The notes: generated by a model from the sequence alone, not told the origin. A stretch of DNA of 64,000 nt from Diphasiastrum complanatum (GCA_029204225.1 CM055101.1:39459627-39523626); one strand, 5' to 3'; positions 47,266 to 59,059 are shown, counted from the stretch's first letter. Numbers and translations are program-made.

Positions 47266-47892
47266 TGTCGCAGCACGAACAAGACACGAAGGTCGAACGA
47301 GAACGATTTGCGACAGTCAACGTGTCTTTGAATCGAAGCACGAACGATTCGCGAATCATTCGTGAATCGCAAACACACCTCCAGGACCACAAACCGCAAA
47401 AGGGACGCAAAACGAAAAACTACAAAAAGAAATGAAAAGTATGAAAGCAAACGGGAGATTACGAATCAAATGAAGAAAAATCTTTCACGCTGCCAGCTGG
47501 CAGCTCAACGAGCTTCACACCCAACTGAAACGAGTAGCAACGACGAAGACTAACTAACTAGTTGATTAGCGTTAACTAGTCTGGTAATTCGACGTTTAGC
47601 TATCTTGTAAACTCAACATAGTGGAGGTATAAACGATCTTCTCTGTATCATAACTAAGTGATGAGAATACAGAGATTTGTAAGAGACAAAGAGAGACGTA
47701 GAGAATAGAATAAGAAAGTAAAGACACCAAAGCTGTGCATGAAAGTCTGCCAACGAGCAGAGCACAACGTAAGAGTAGAGTGTCAATCTGCCAACGAGCG
47801 AGACACTGACGATCTCGCTCCAAAACCAAACTAACAATATTTTCGTGTATCTCAGCAGAAGACGAACACGAAACAGTGTCGCCTCTGCGACA
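47266..47892 (+). repeat. Copia-4 5' LTR (627 bp)
   Basis: Delimited by terminal inverted repeats TGTCGCAG and CTGCGACA and by the primer site starting at 47893. Confidence 0.8.
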
Positions 47893-47957
47893 TGGTATAA
47901 GAGCCAACAGGTTATCATTACTGATATCCCATCAGTGATTTTTCCAGACAACACAAT

Positions 47958-49528
47958 ATGGCTACGACAATCCAGACCAGAGTAGCAATCAGTCTCAATG
48001 GCGCAAATTATAGAATCTGAAAATCCAAAATCAAAACACTCCTGAAGGACGAAGGCATCTGGTCAGTGACCGAGCTCTCAGAGGTGCAGCCTCCAGAGGG
48101 AGACCCGAGGAGAGCTAAATGGATCAGAAAGGATGAGCGCGCAATGGCGATCATCGTGCCATCCATAAATGAAGATCTACTCATGCAGATCGAAGACTAC
48201 GAAAGAAGCCATGCAACGTGGGAAAGATTAAAGCAGAAGTATGAAGTGAGGATTGCAGCTTCAGTCATGCACCTTCACAATCAACTGCAATCAATACGGT
48301 GGGATGACAACCAGTTGAATCAGCACATTGAGAAGATCAAAACAATCTTCTCTCAACTCGTTGCATTAGGACATGAGCACCAAGTCCTAGCACCACAACA
48401 GCTGATGTACTTCATGAAATCTCTATCGACGTCCTATCAGCCGTTGAGAATGCTCATGCTGAGTCTACCAGATATGACATTCGACAAAGCGGTCAGTCTT
48501 GTCGCTGATGAGAGACTGGTGAGAGACGAAGGAGAAGGAAGCAGTGATCAAGAGAAAGCTCTCTTCATGAAAGGAAAGAAGAAGAACAAAAACAAGCCAA
48601 GATTCGAAAAGATGAAGTCCTCGAATCAACAATCTTCTTCCTGTGATCGTTGCCACAAACTAGGCCATACGACCAACAAATGTTGGTTCAATCCAGCAAT
48701 ACCTTGCATGCACTGCAAGAAGAAAGTGCATTCTGCATACGACTGCAGATTCAATCCAAAAAGAAAAAACAAAGCTGAAAAGGCAAACATTGCAGAGTCA
48801 TCTAAAGATGCAAAAAGAGGTGACGAAGCTTTCACGATACTCGACGAAGCTTCGACAAGCTACTCCAAACATGACATCGATTTAGGAGCAACATCTCACA
48901 TAACCTACAACAAGAAGATCTTGATCAACTTTCGCGAACTCAAAAACGACAGAGCGGTGATTTTAGGCAATGGAAGCAAACATGGTGTCAAGGGCATTGG
49001 CTCTCTACAGCTACAAACACTGTTAGGCCAAGCAGAGCTGCCAAGAGCACTCTATGTGCCCTCACTCATAAAGGATCTGCTATCTATCTCCAAGATGGCA
49101 GATCTAGGCATTCGAGTTTTGTTCGACAGCAACACTTGTCGTATGATCGAGAAGACGACAAACAAGTTGCTAACGGTCGGATGCAGAGAAGGAAACCTCT
49201 ACCAGGCCAAAATAATCAGCAAACCTGATAGCATATTAAATGCTTCAGAAAACAAAGATCAACTCTGGCATAGGAGAATGTATCATTTAAACATGCGGAG
49301 CCTGTACGACATGAGCACAAAGGACATTGTCACAGGTCTCAAAATTTCAAGGACCGAGGCTGAGTTCTGCGAAGCTTGTCATAAAGGCAAGCAACATCGG
49401 AATCCATTCACACACAAAGGAAGAAGAGCCAAGGAAGTTCTTGAGCTTGTCCACTCTGATGTGTGTGGACCGATGAAAATAGATTCGCTCTCAGGTTCGA
49501 GATATTTTCTAAAGTTCATAGATATTAC
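47958..49528 (+). pseudogene. Copia-4 gag-pol, first part
   Basis: ATG at 47958 (MATTIQTRVAISLNGANYRI), then a TGA at the Trp position usual in gag, then an open frame to the E2 insertion. Two consecutive zinc knuckles occur: CDRCHKLGHTTNKC and CMHCKKKVHSAYDC (Val for the usual Gly in the second). The protease is altered (DIDLGATSHIT, Leu in place of Ser after Asp). The integrase zinc site is LWHRRMYHLNMRS with CEACHKGKQH, and the core begins VHSDVCGPMKIDSL. E2 interrupts it immediately after KFIDI. It could not be active in this form. Confidence 0.88.
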
Positions 49529-49533
49529 AGCCT

Positions 49534-49937
49534 GTTCACATATTCCACTCTATTTTGTAACACGGTTCTTGGGTTTCTTTACTTCTTCGTTCTTTTTTCT
49601 GTAGTTACGGTTCTTACGGATCTTCTTCTTTATTAGAACAATTACTAAACAGAAGTGTTACTCAGGTTGCAGCATGTATTTTCCAGCCTGTCAGTGGGAG
49701 TCATGGATCCAATACTCAGCTACATGCATTAACCAGCCATGTAACCAGTCTTAGCTCAAGAAGATCCACGTTTTAGAACAGGGAGTATTCCTACCACTAT
49801 CTACTAAATCAGAAAACAATCAAGAACAAGATTAACTACTCAAACAAGAAACAAGAAACAAGAAACTAGATTCCTAATAGCATAGCAACAGTCCAAGAAT
49901 CAAGAAACACTCATTTCTTGATGCTTAGATTGCCCAA
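49534..49937 (-). repeat. E2 3' LTR, truncated
   Basis: About 400 bp nearly identical to 54197-54597, including ACGGTTCTTGGGTTTCTTTA and the repeated CAAGAAACAAGAAAC. Similarity ends at about 49937. Confidence 0.8.
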
Positions 49938-50187
49938 GATTGCAACACTGGTGATGTCTTTCGCTTGGCACTTGAAAAAGCGTGGATCTTCGTTCGCTTC
50001 CATAAAACCATGTGCTTATTATCCGCAAAACTTTTTTTCTTTTTTCAAAATTGGAAGTCTCTCAATTGGCCGCTACATTCCAGCCTTCTTGAGAACTTCT
50101 TGCGAGTCCTACTCACCTCGACGTCGTGTCGTTTGCTTTATCTCGCTCATCTTTCGTCCCAAGGCTTCAAAAACTTGGAAGCGGAGC

Positions 50188-52780
50188 TTACTTTCGAAAT
50201 TGAGCGACCCAGTATTCTCTTATCCTCTCCACAAAGCCCATTTCTTGCCAGTCCTCCACCATGGTCACATAATGTGACGACATGAAAGCCGCTCTGTAGT
50301 ATAGCTTGGCCATCATTTCATGGTCTTCTTCCGACTGGAGGGCTACATTCGGGATGATCTTAATGGGATCCAAGCCTTGATCCCAAAAACAATATTGCTG
50401 CATCAGAAAGGCCATAGATCTGCAATATTCAGCACTTTCTTGCACACAAAGATCGGCACTTGTTTTGTACTTCTGCCCAAAGTCGTGTAACTGCAGCCTC
50501 AGATCATCCGGAGAGGTCCTCTCTGAAATTTCCGGAATGACTGGCCAGTTTACCAACTCCACTCGTGGCTTTTCTACCGGCCATGGATTCTGGAAGCAAC
50601 ACCGGCTCTCTGGCCACCCGATCCCGAGCTATCGTCTGAAGATTGGGTTTGTCTGTCCTGATTTCCTATTCCATCATTCCCATCATCGTCCTATGGCTTC
50701 ATTGATTGAGCGCCTGCTTGGGCCTTGCACGTTGTGTCCCATAGTTGGTTCACCTTGTCCAAGACTTGCTACAAGGTCTTCGTGGTATCTTCCAGCTGCT
50801 TCTGGGACTCCAAGATGATCCTCTCTTGCTTGGCCACAATGTTTTGAAAATTTTTCTTTTCGGCCTCTCGTTCTTGAATTAGCCTTACATATTTTTCCAT
50901 CCAGATGGCTGGGGCCTGTGGGGCCTGGAATTGAATATCCTCAGGCTTGACTAGAGGAGCGTTGACTGTCATTACACTTGACGATCCATCTTGTACTTGG
51001 TCGATTTGGACCATCTAGTGCTTCAGTTGCTGCTGGACCTCTTCCAGAGTGGTCTTCTGCCCGGCCATCACAGATTTGATTTCCACTGTCTCTCTTTCTT
51101 TTTCTTTGGCCAGCCTCTGATGATGTGTAATTTCCCTGGTCTTGACGTTGGACCTTGCTCTCAAGCATTTGATATTTGCTAACCAACCGATGCATATGGT
51201 AGCTCGTTTTGGATAAGCCGATCATTGAGCTTTTGACTGCTTCGGTGAGCTTCTCAGGGTTAGTGAGGGTTGGTTACTGATTTGGAGTGTGGGATGGTGA
51301 GGCTAAACCAAAAAATAAACGTGGTGTTAGAGTTGAAGATGGAGGTGGAGGTGGAGGTAGTGGAGGGATGATGTTAGTAACTGTTGTGGTGGTGGTGGTG
51401 GTTAGTGGAGGGGTCCGACTTCTTCCTGGTTGCTTCTCTTTCTCTGGCTCATCGTCGCCTATTTCCATCAGGTCCACAACATCAAAATATTGCGATGTGT
51501 CCAATGTGTGGACTTGCTGGGCCTGTGGTTGTTGGTCTTGTGGTTGCTAAGCCGCTTCCGTGACCTGGAGACTAGATATCCCCACTCCTCCCCCTCCCAA
51601 AACTTGTGTCGATGGTGATGTTGGTGGCGTTGGTGTAATAATCAATGTGGGTGGGGTGGTGACTTGCTCTGGTGGACACGGCCGTGACTTGAGATATTGT
51701 CGTGTCAGGTGCTGGTGTAGAGGTAGTTGCTCCATTACCCCCGTCGATGACATGTGAGGGTGATGAGTGTGGTTGTGAGGCCGTGGATGAGCTTCCATCA
51801 TCTGAGGTGGAACCATCTAAAACTGATCCCATTTGTGATGTGCTCCCAGCTTGAAGCTTCTTTTGCATCCTTTGTTGCCTTGTGTCTGGCAACTAGGCCT
51901 TGGAGGTATCGGCCTCTTGAGCTCCGGAGGTTGCAGCTGCTTGTGAGTCCGGTTGTGGGCTTCTTTGCTTCTATACCAGAGAGAGAATACTGGTGTTTAC
52001 TCGTTTAGGCTGGGATCCCGATGGTGAAGTGGCCCTTGATCGTGCACGCTTCGACTTTGTTGACTCAATGGGAATTTCCCATGCCTTGTCCGCAAGCTGC
52101 AAGTGTTGTTGAAGCTTTGGCCCATTCTGGACTTGGTGGAGGGTGATTTGTCAAGAGATATCCGAGTATTGTTATCGGCTGCTTGTTCTTAATGCACTCA
52201 TGAAGGTAGTTCGAAACAAATTGTGCCCAATCATAGAGGTTCTGGGCATGCGGTCGTGAATTTGCCATCATGTGAAACAAGGACATGGGTACACTCTGCA
52301 ACTTGGTTCTTGGTCGTTGTGTGCACTTTGTCAAGTACGCACATGCCGCTTGTAGTTGTGGGTCATTGATTGCTTTGACTCGATACCCGTCCTTGTTTTT
52401 TCACTTGGCCACAGATGGGTCAATGAATTTGAAATATGTTGTTTGCTCGATTTTTTTAAGTGTCCTGGTGATAGCATTGGGTCCTCTTGGGAACCCAAAA
52501 GGTTGCAAGTCGGCCGGTGCAAATGATATGTTGTAAACATAGTTCCGCACAGGAGGAACTATTAGCTGGCACGACCTTGCTGTAGCATTGTAGTTGGCAT
52601 ATGCACGAGGTACGGGCTTTGATACCCCATCATGACTGGCATCTGGAACTCAATGGCTTGAAAGAAGGATGCTGCCTGTTGGTACCAGTGTTGCATTTCA
52701 GTAAGATCCAGTTTAGACAATTGGATGTTGAGCTTATTGGCATCAGGGTCATCAAAACTGGAGGCAGGATTGGTAGACAT
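50188..52780 (-). pseudogene. E2 coding region (E1/E2 family protein, degenerate)
   Basis: Starts at ATG 52780 (MSTNPASSFDDPDANKLNI) with LTEMQHWYQQAASFFQAIEF. The frame shifts near 52570 to VRNYVYNISFAPADLQPFGF and YFKFIDPSVAK, a TGA, then SVPMSLFHMMANS, LYDWAQFVSNYLHECIKN and ILGYLLTNH, to about 52150. A Pro/Thr/Ser-rich linker follows (TTTTTTTVTNIIPPLPPPPP near 51400). Next is a coiled coil (IQEREAEKKNFQNIVAKQER near 50870). The C-terminal block (50562-50188) has SAEYCRSMAFLMQ, KLYYRAAFMSSHYV and VERIREYWVAQF. The YDW block and the YRAA block match E1. The architecture is globular, Pro-rich linker, coiled coil, helical C-terminus. It could be an unusual gag or a captured host-type protein; no family name can be given. 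Confidence 0.5.
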
Positions 52781-52815
52781 GATGAAAAAACTGGGAAATA
52801 AAAATTTGGAAAAAG

Positions 52816-53050
52816 GGGTGTCGGTTGAGATTTCGGACAGGGTTAACAGGTGTCGGTTGAGCTGGGAGCGGAGGGCGTCGGCTGAGATTTGATCGAAGGT
52901 TGTCGGCTGATATGTGATGGAAAGGCATCGGCTGAGATGTGATAGAAAGGCGTCGGCTGAGATGTGATAGAAAGGTGTCGGCTGAGATGTGATATCGGCT
53001 AAGATGTGATAGAAAGGCATCGACTGAGATGTGATAGAAAGGTTTGGCTG
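52816..53050. repeat. E2 minisatellite array A (about 25-bp unit)
   Basis: About nine or ten copies of a unit with core GTCGGCTGAGATGTGATAG plus AAAGG. The array lies just upstream of the E2 coding start on its sense (minus) strand. Confidence 0.85.
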
Positions 53051-53603
53051 AAGGGAGTGATGGCGGGAAAGGAATGGATTGTGAGGAACTGAGGTTGGGA
53101 AGGAAGGTATGTGAAATTGGAGGTGTTGTGGATAGAAGGGTATAGAGGATGTGTGGCAAACTAAGTATGGTGTGAACAATGGAATGTAAAAGTTTCGAAA
53201 AAGAAGATGTGGGTATATGTTTGCGACTGAGCGGAAAGGATGAATATATTGGGAGATGTAAAGAAAGTAGTTTTTGGTGAAAATGGAGTTTTGGAGATGA
53301 TGAAAGAAAAGTGTGTAAATAGTGTAATGGAAGTGTGTTGAATGCTTGTGTGACACTACCCCTCAGCATGCGAAATGTTTCAAATGCGTTGTTGTTCACT
53401 GGCGATATTAGGTTTGGAGATTGTTGGTGATGGCGCTCTCAATGGAAAACACACTAGGATGGCTGATATTGGGTGAAGATGGTGTGGAAGCAACCATGGA
53501 TGCGCTGAGGTGTGAATGATGTCGAGGTGATGGCATTTATGGACACCATCGACTGGGTTCTGGCGCTATGGGATGTGTCTGTTCGTTGGATTTTGAATGA
53601 GAA
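53051..53603 (-). other. E2 leader between the two minisatellites
   Basis: Minus-strand frames are rich in His, Phe, Ser and Pro (low complexity) and do not look like a conserved protein. No other feature is seen. Confidence 0.4.
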
Positions 53604-53946
53604 GCGTCGGTCAAGATATGATGGAGTCGCGTCGGTTGAAATGTGAGAGAGTCGTGTCGGTCGAAATATGAGAGAGTCGCGTCGGTCGAGATCTGAGAGA
53701 GTCGCGTCGGTCGAGATCTGAGAGAGTCACGTCAGTCAAGATCTGAGAGAGTCACGTCGGTCGAGATCTAAAAAAAATCCATTGGTTGAGATCTGAACGG
53801 ATCCCGTCGGTTGAGGTTTAAGCAAATGCGTCTGTTGAGATTTAAGCAAATGCGTCGGTTGAGACTTAAGCAAATGCGTCGGTTGAGATTTAAGCAAATG
53901 CGTCGGTTGAGACTTAAAAAAATGCGTCGGTTCAGATCTAACTCAA
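53604..53946. repeat. E2 minisatellite array B (24-25-bp unit)
   Basis: About 14 copies. The left half uses CGTCGGTCGAGATCTGAGAG plus AGT; the right half uses CGTCGGTTGAGATTTAAGCA plus AATG. The CGTCGGTTGAGAT core is shared with array A and recurs singly at about 54048. Confidence 0.9.
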
Positions 53947-54196
53947 GACATGGCAGGATTCTTCTGTAGTGGCTCGGTCGAGAGTCAATGTGTAGTAGTC
54001 CGGTCCAGACGAGAGTCATGGCTCGGCTTGGCAAGGAGCGTGAAGCGTCGGTTGAGACTGAGCTTCGCGCTAGTCAGCACGGAAGTGGTGTGGTATGTAA
54101 TGAAGGTGTGGGAGTCGTGAGAGCGATGGTTGTGCTGCACAGATCGGAATGGTTTGGGGCTGTTTAATGTCTGTGTAGCTGCGGAGTGGTGCCAAA

Positions 54197-55300
54197 TGTT
54201 CACAAATTCCACTCTATCTGTGAACACGGTTCTTGGGTTTCTTTACTTCTTTGTTCTTTCTTCTGTAGTTACGGTTCTTATGGATCTTCTTCTTTATTAG
54301 AACAATTACTAGACAGAAGTGCTACTCAAGTTGCAGTGTGTATGTCCCAGCCTGTTAGTGGGAGTCACGGATCTGATACTCAGCTACATGCATTAACCAG
54401 CCATGTAACCAGTCTTAGCTCAAGAAGATCAACGTTTTGAAACAGGGAGTATTCCTACCACTATCTACTAAATCAGAAAACAATCAAGAACAAGATTAAC
54501 TACTCAAACAAGAAACAAGAAACAAGAAACTAGATTCCTAACAGCATAGCAACAGTCCAAGAATCAAGAAACACTCATTTCTTGATGCTTAGATTGCTCA
54601 AGAACAATAAAAAACTGGAATGGAAGAAAGTATGCAAGATCTACACCACAAACCAGCCTATTTAATTTACTTGCATGTTGATTCCTACCTTATTCCACAA
54701 ACAAGAAATGAATCCTAATCCACAACTAAGTAAGAAACAAGAAAACAAGATTCTAGTTAATCCACAATACAAGGAAATCAAATATGCTCATAGGAACTTC
54801 ACTCAAGAACATTGCCATGAACAAAGAGCTTAGTAATTATCAAGAACTCGTGGAGGATCCTCTTTATTTGCTCAAGAGAACTTGACAATATATTCAAAGC
54901 TCCCTCACAAGAGAGGGGAGCCCTTAAATAAGCAAGAAGGCTGCCCACGTGGAGCCCAAGTGGCAATTCCACCAAATTAAAAATTACATGTGGAATTTGC
55001 CCTTCCACTAAAGGTCACCATCAAAAGGTGGCTCACTCTAACTAATTTAAGAGGGGTCTACATTTATTTACAAAGCCTGGGAAATATGACTAGCTCCTAC
55101 ATGGTCGTTCCCTCTCTGGGATATACCATGTAGGCTCACATAGATATTTCACTGTCATCCTAGCGAGCTCTCATGCTCGGCTCTCAGCTTCTTCTGCTCT
55201 CCTCCTTCTGAGACCTCCTCGGTCATGAGTGAGAGGTATTCTGTGTCTTCGGCTTGGCTCGGCATCTAGGGATTCTCTGGAATCTGCTAACACAACCGAA
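54197..55300 (-). repeat. E2 5' LTR (1104 bp)
   Basis: TGTTCACA ... GCTAACA on the plus strand. Its first 400 bp are duplicated at 49534-49937. It is AT-rich with no coding content. The junction with Copia-4 integrase is at 55301. Confidence 0.75.
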
Positions 55301-55305
55301 AGACC

Positions 55306-57062
55306 ACGATCTACTACTTGAAGAAGAAATCCGAAGTATTTGATTCTTTAAGAAGTTCGTGGCATTCGTAGAGCGACACACCTCAAAAAGAATACAAATT
55401 CTTAGATCTGACAATGGAGGTGAATACAAAAGCACAGAATTCTCAAGATTATGTGAAGAACAGGGGATTGAACACTAGTTCACTCCTGCATACACACCTG
55501 AATACAACGATGTGGCCAAAAGAAAAAACAGAACGCTAGTTGAAGGAGCTAGATGCATGATAGCACATGCTCAATTGCCAGGCCAATTCTGGGCCGAGGC
55601 AATAGCTGCAACTGTACACGTGCAGAACAGATCTACAACAACAGCGCTGGAGAACAAAACACCATACGAAATGTGGACAGGCAGAAAGCCTGATCTGTCA
55701 TACGCACGAGTGTTTGGATGTGCAGCATACAAGCACATTCCAAAGGAAAAGAGAAGCAAGCTCGATGAAAAAATGTGCAGACAATCATGGTCAGCTACTC
55801 GAACAGAACACATGTGTACAAACTCTATGATTCAACCACGAAGAAGGTTGTTTCGAACTGAGATGTAAAGTTTGACGAGTCCACATTCCCTGGACTGAAA
55901 GACGAAAGAGGCCATGAGATCTTCACACTGTTGCCTATTCAAGAGGGAGACCGAGGACAGACATCAAATCAGAATGCAAGACCCCAGACTCCAGAGCAGT
56001 AGGAAACAGAGGATCGACCCCACGAACAAGAAATGTTCGAACAGCGACGAAACGAACCTCGCAGGTCAACAAGACAAAGAAGACCTCTAGACCACTATTC
56101 TGACAATCTTCGATGGAGCAAAGACACACAGTTCGAGTACTGCAGCTTCACAGAAGAGCCAACACCATACCAAGAAACTATCCAGAGTCTAGAGGGAGAA
56201 TTATGGAAACATGCAATGTCAAAGGAGATCGAGTCGATGAGGCGAAACGAGATATGGACATTAGAGCCACTGCCAGAAAACAAAAAAGTAATCGACTACA
56301 AGTGGGTGTACAAGAAAAAGCTGAAATCAGATGACACCATTGGCCTTTACAAAGCAAGGCTTGTCGTGAAGGGCTACACGCAGAGATATGGTGTTGACTA
56401 TTTTGACACATATTTGCCCATGGTCAAGATGACAAGCATAAGGCTACTCCTTGCATATGCCACATAGTACAATATGAAAATTCACCAGATTGACGTGAAA
56501 ACATCCTTTCTCCACGAAGATCTAGAGGAGGAAATTTTCATGAAGCAACCTGAAGGTTATGAAGACCCCAACAACAGACGATATGTTTGTCGATTACAGA
56601 GATGCATCTACGGTCTAAAACATGCATCACGAGCCTGGTACAAACTTAATCGGTAGTCTGATGTACTTAACAATCTGTACCAAACCCGATCTGGCCTTCT
56701 CTGTTTATGCATTGAGCCAATTTTGTTCCAATCCTGGTCTAGCACATTGGAAAATGGCCAAACGAATCCTACAGTATCTGAAGGGTACCCAGAATATTGG
56801 ATTAACCTACAGAGCTAGAAACGAAAATAAAGGATTCGAGCTGCATCACTACAGTGATGCGAGTTGGGCGAGCTGCAAATATGACAACAAGTCCATTACT
56901 GGAGGATGTACAATAGCTTGCAGAGTTGCAATCAGCTGGATATGCAAAAAGCAAACCTTGGTAGCTCAATCCTCTTGCGAGGTGAGTATGTCGCAGTCTC
57001 AAAACTGGCAAATGAGGTAGTATGGCTAGAAATGATGTTGGAGGCAATCGGGATACCACCCC
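55306..57062 (+). pseudogene. Copia-4 pol, second part
   Basis: Integrase resumes after E2 (IYYLKKKSEVFDS, then HTSKRIQILRSDNGGEYKST, a stop at about 55475, and AEAIAATVHVQNRS). The linker and reverse transcriptase follow ([71 protein letters not shown]). Right after AWYK the sequence jumps to SLMYLTICTKPDLAFSVYAL, so the YVDD catalytic segment is deleted. RNase H is partial (HHYSDASWASCKYDNKS) and ends near WLEMMLEAIGIPP. Stops lie at about 55866 and 56465. Confidence 0.88.
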
Positions 57063-58620
57063 CTTTCATGCACGCATCATAGGTTGTCGAATTGGTTGCA
57101 TTCATGATGATTACCCCTACGATAGCTCCATGCTGGCTTGCTTGATACAATGCCATTGAGTTCATGTGACATAGTCTCTTGTGCCATAGAACATCTGCAA
57201 ATTCGTGAGCTTGGTGTGCTTGATCTGTCGGTAGATGTACCCTCAAATGATATAGGTTGCTATTTCGTCTACCTTACGTGATCAGCGTACTGGTGCTAGC
57301 ATCAAACGACATTGTATATTTCATCTAAAAAAGTCACATGCATCCCAACGTCTACTATTCTTGTGACTGATAGCAAGTCTTGCTGCAGTGTAGGCACAAA
57401 AAGAACATCTTATAGGCGTCGGTCTCTGCGTTTGTGTTGAGCCACAACAAATTAATACCATTCACTTGATGTTTTGATCCGTCTCCAAGAACTATAAATC
57501 CTGATGGATCTACACTCTGAAAGTCATACATTATCCGTCTTGATGTAATGAAGTGTGAGGTAGCTCCTGAATCAAGGATTACCTCTTGTGTTTCGGGTGT
57601 CGATGCTGCACAAATGTTTGTACACAGATAGGCTGTCGAATTTCCATTGTTCGACCTTTCTTCGCCCATCTTCAAGCTTTATGGCTCTTCAACGTAGGAT
57701 GAACTATTGTTATTCTCTCGTTTGCCTTGAGGCTACTTATTCCTCGGGTTCTGGTAGCAGTCCATGGTTGCATGGCCCTTCTTGTAACAATAGATACACT
57801 CTATCTTTGGATTTAGCCAACATGAATTGACAATGTGTACTTCATGTTTGCAACTCACGCATACCTTCTTGTCGCCATTCTACTGCCTCGGCTTTTTTTT
57901 GTTCTTCCATCTGCCTTTGATGGCTCCCTCTGTTTGCTAATTTTGATCCTACCTTCGATTTGACTCCCTCTTAGGCTTGAACTGCTTCTTGGGCTTCTCT
58001 TTGTTGATGTAGAGAGCTTGGTCAAAAGCGTCCTTGTGATCAAGGTGCTCATGAGCTTCGACTTCTTCTCGAATCTCGATCACTTCCTGTTCGAGTGTTA
58101 TAGCTGGATTCTTTGCTAGCAGCATTCGGGTTGTCTAGAAAGATCTTGGTAAAGCTCATAACAGGTATGTGAGCTGCTTCTCTGCTGATACTGCATTCTC
58201 TGTTTTGGCGTTGTGTAATGAAAGGAACAGATCCTTCATTTTTCTGATAAAGGAGGTGAGATCTCTGCCATCCCATCACAGATTTGTCAGCTGATCTTCA
58301 ATAAGCATGATCTAGTTGAGCGATATCATCTGAATCTAGTAAGCAATGTATCCCACATCTCTCTTGCATTAGAGAGTCTCGCGAGGTCAAGTGTTAGACT
58401 ATCTTTGATGGATGATGACAAAATGGCCACTGCCTTGTCGTTCTTTTCTCTCCATTCTCGTAGCTCTTTGTCGGTGGTTGTAGGCATCTCTTCAGTGCCA
58501 TCTACCTAGCCCTTCTCTCTTTAGTATGAGAGAGGTCTTCACCTTCCATGCTAGAAAGTTGGACCTAGATGAGTCGAGAAGTGTGCAGATCTTTGACTGC
58601 ATGCTGCTTATGGATGCCAT
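57063..58620 (-). pseudogene. Copia-5 gag-pol, truncated
   Basis: Starts at ATG 58620 (MASISSMQSKICTLLDSSRS, NFLAWKVKTSLI) with several stops in gag. The double zinc-knuckle region near 57850-57760 reads VSCKHEVHIVNSCWLNP then CIYCYKKGHATMDC. Protease is VILDSGATSHFITSRR (about 57580). Integrase zinc motif is LWHKRLCHMNSMALYQ with a final DAC.K near 57070. The paired knuckles separated by a W.NP motif are shared with Copia-4, so the two belong to related lineages. Confidence 0.82.
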
Positions 58621-58726
58621 TGTTGTGAACTGTTCTTCAGTCTATTTTTTTGGTTTCTTGTTCTAAATGCTTGTCTCCTGAATCTGATAGCTCTTAAGCT
58701 ATACCATCTCTCAGATATGAGCTTGA

Positions 58727-58786
58727 GGCTCTAATACCACTGAAAGGGGAAAGTCGATATCGAGAACATCAAATGCTCTAATACCA
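58727..58786 (-). other. Duplicated primer-binding-site-like motifs
   Basis: Minus-strand TGGTATTAGAGCA (58786-58774) and TGGTATTAGAGCC (58739-58727) are about 47 bp apart just inside the Copia-5 LTR. Both are one-base variants of the Met-tRNA site. Confidence 0.55.
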
Positions 58787-59059
58787 CTATTGAGAAATTG
58801 CTTGGATGTGAGTTCGATGTTGTTTGCCGATCTACTACCTGCTAGAACAAATCTACAGTCCTCCAAAGCGTGGATAGACATTGTTGACCTATGTTGTAAT
58901 TTGTTTTTGCATTTAACAAGATAAATTCCACCTAATCAAGCACTCATAGATAGAATGATTTCTCAATTGTTTATCTCTAGTTATGAGCACTCTTTTAGGT
59001 TTCGAAGTTACACTAAGCGATAAATCCTCCCCAGTGGATAAGATCCTCATTAGATCCAA

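Larger units (their letters stand above)
49534..55300 (-). mobile_element. E2: LTR element of the E1 family, inserted in Copia-4
   Basis: E2 splits the Copia-4 integrase. The flanking pentamers are CAGCC (49529-49533) and CAACC (55301-55305), a 4/5 match. A right LTR spans 54197-55300 (1104 bp), TGTTCACA ... GCTAACA. A partial left LTR at 49534 to about 49937 matches its first 400 bp. The coding strand is minus: 5' LTR on the right, a TGG-starting primer-site candidate (TGGCACCACTCC, about 54194-54183), a leader with minisatellites, then an E1-like coding region from 52780 to about 50188. No protease, RT, RNase H or integrase is found. The left LTR has lost about 700 bp, presumably with some internal DNA. 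Confidence 0.75.
47266..57062 (+). mobile_element. Copia-4: copia split by E2, 3'-truncated
   Basis: The 5' LTR is 47266-47892, with perfect 8-bp inverted ends TGTCGCAG/CTGCGACA. It is followed by a variant primer site TGGTATAAGAGCC. Gag-pol runs 47958-49528, is interrupted by E2 (49534-55300), and resumes at 55306-57062. The RNase H end and the 3' LTR are missing. At about 57063 it joins Copia-5 in opposite orientation. Confidence 0.88.
57063..58965 (-). mobile_element. Copia-5: 5' part of a copia element
   Basis: On the minus strand the order is LTR 58965-58791 (175 bp, TGAGAAAT/ATTTCTCA inverted ends), two primer-site-like motifs (58786-58775 and 58739-58727), gag, protease and the start of integrase. 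It is then cut at about 57063 against Copia-4. No 3' LTR is present. Confidence 0.75.

Noticed and set aside
47147-47553. Short plus-strand frames before Copia-4 gag
   Set aside because: They lie mainly inside or across the Copia-4 LTR boundary and show no protein-like features.
53768-54034. Repetitive Asn-Arg-Arg-Ile-Cys frame as a repeat protein
   Set aside because: It is the minisatellite B array read in one frame; other frames are equally open and periodic.
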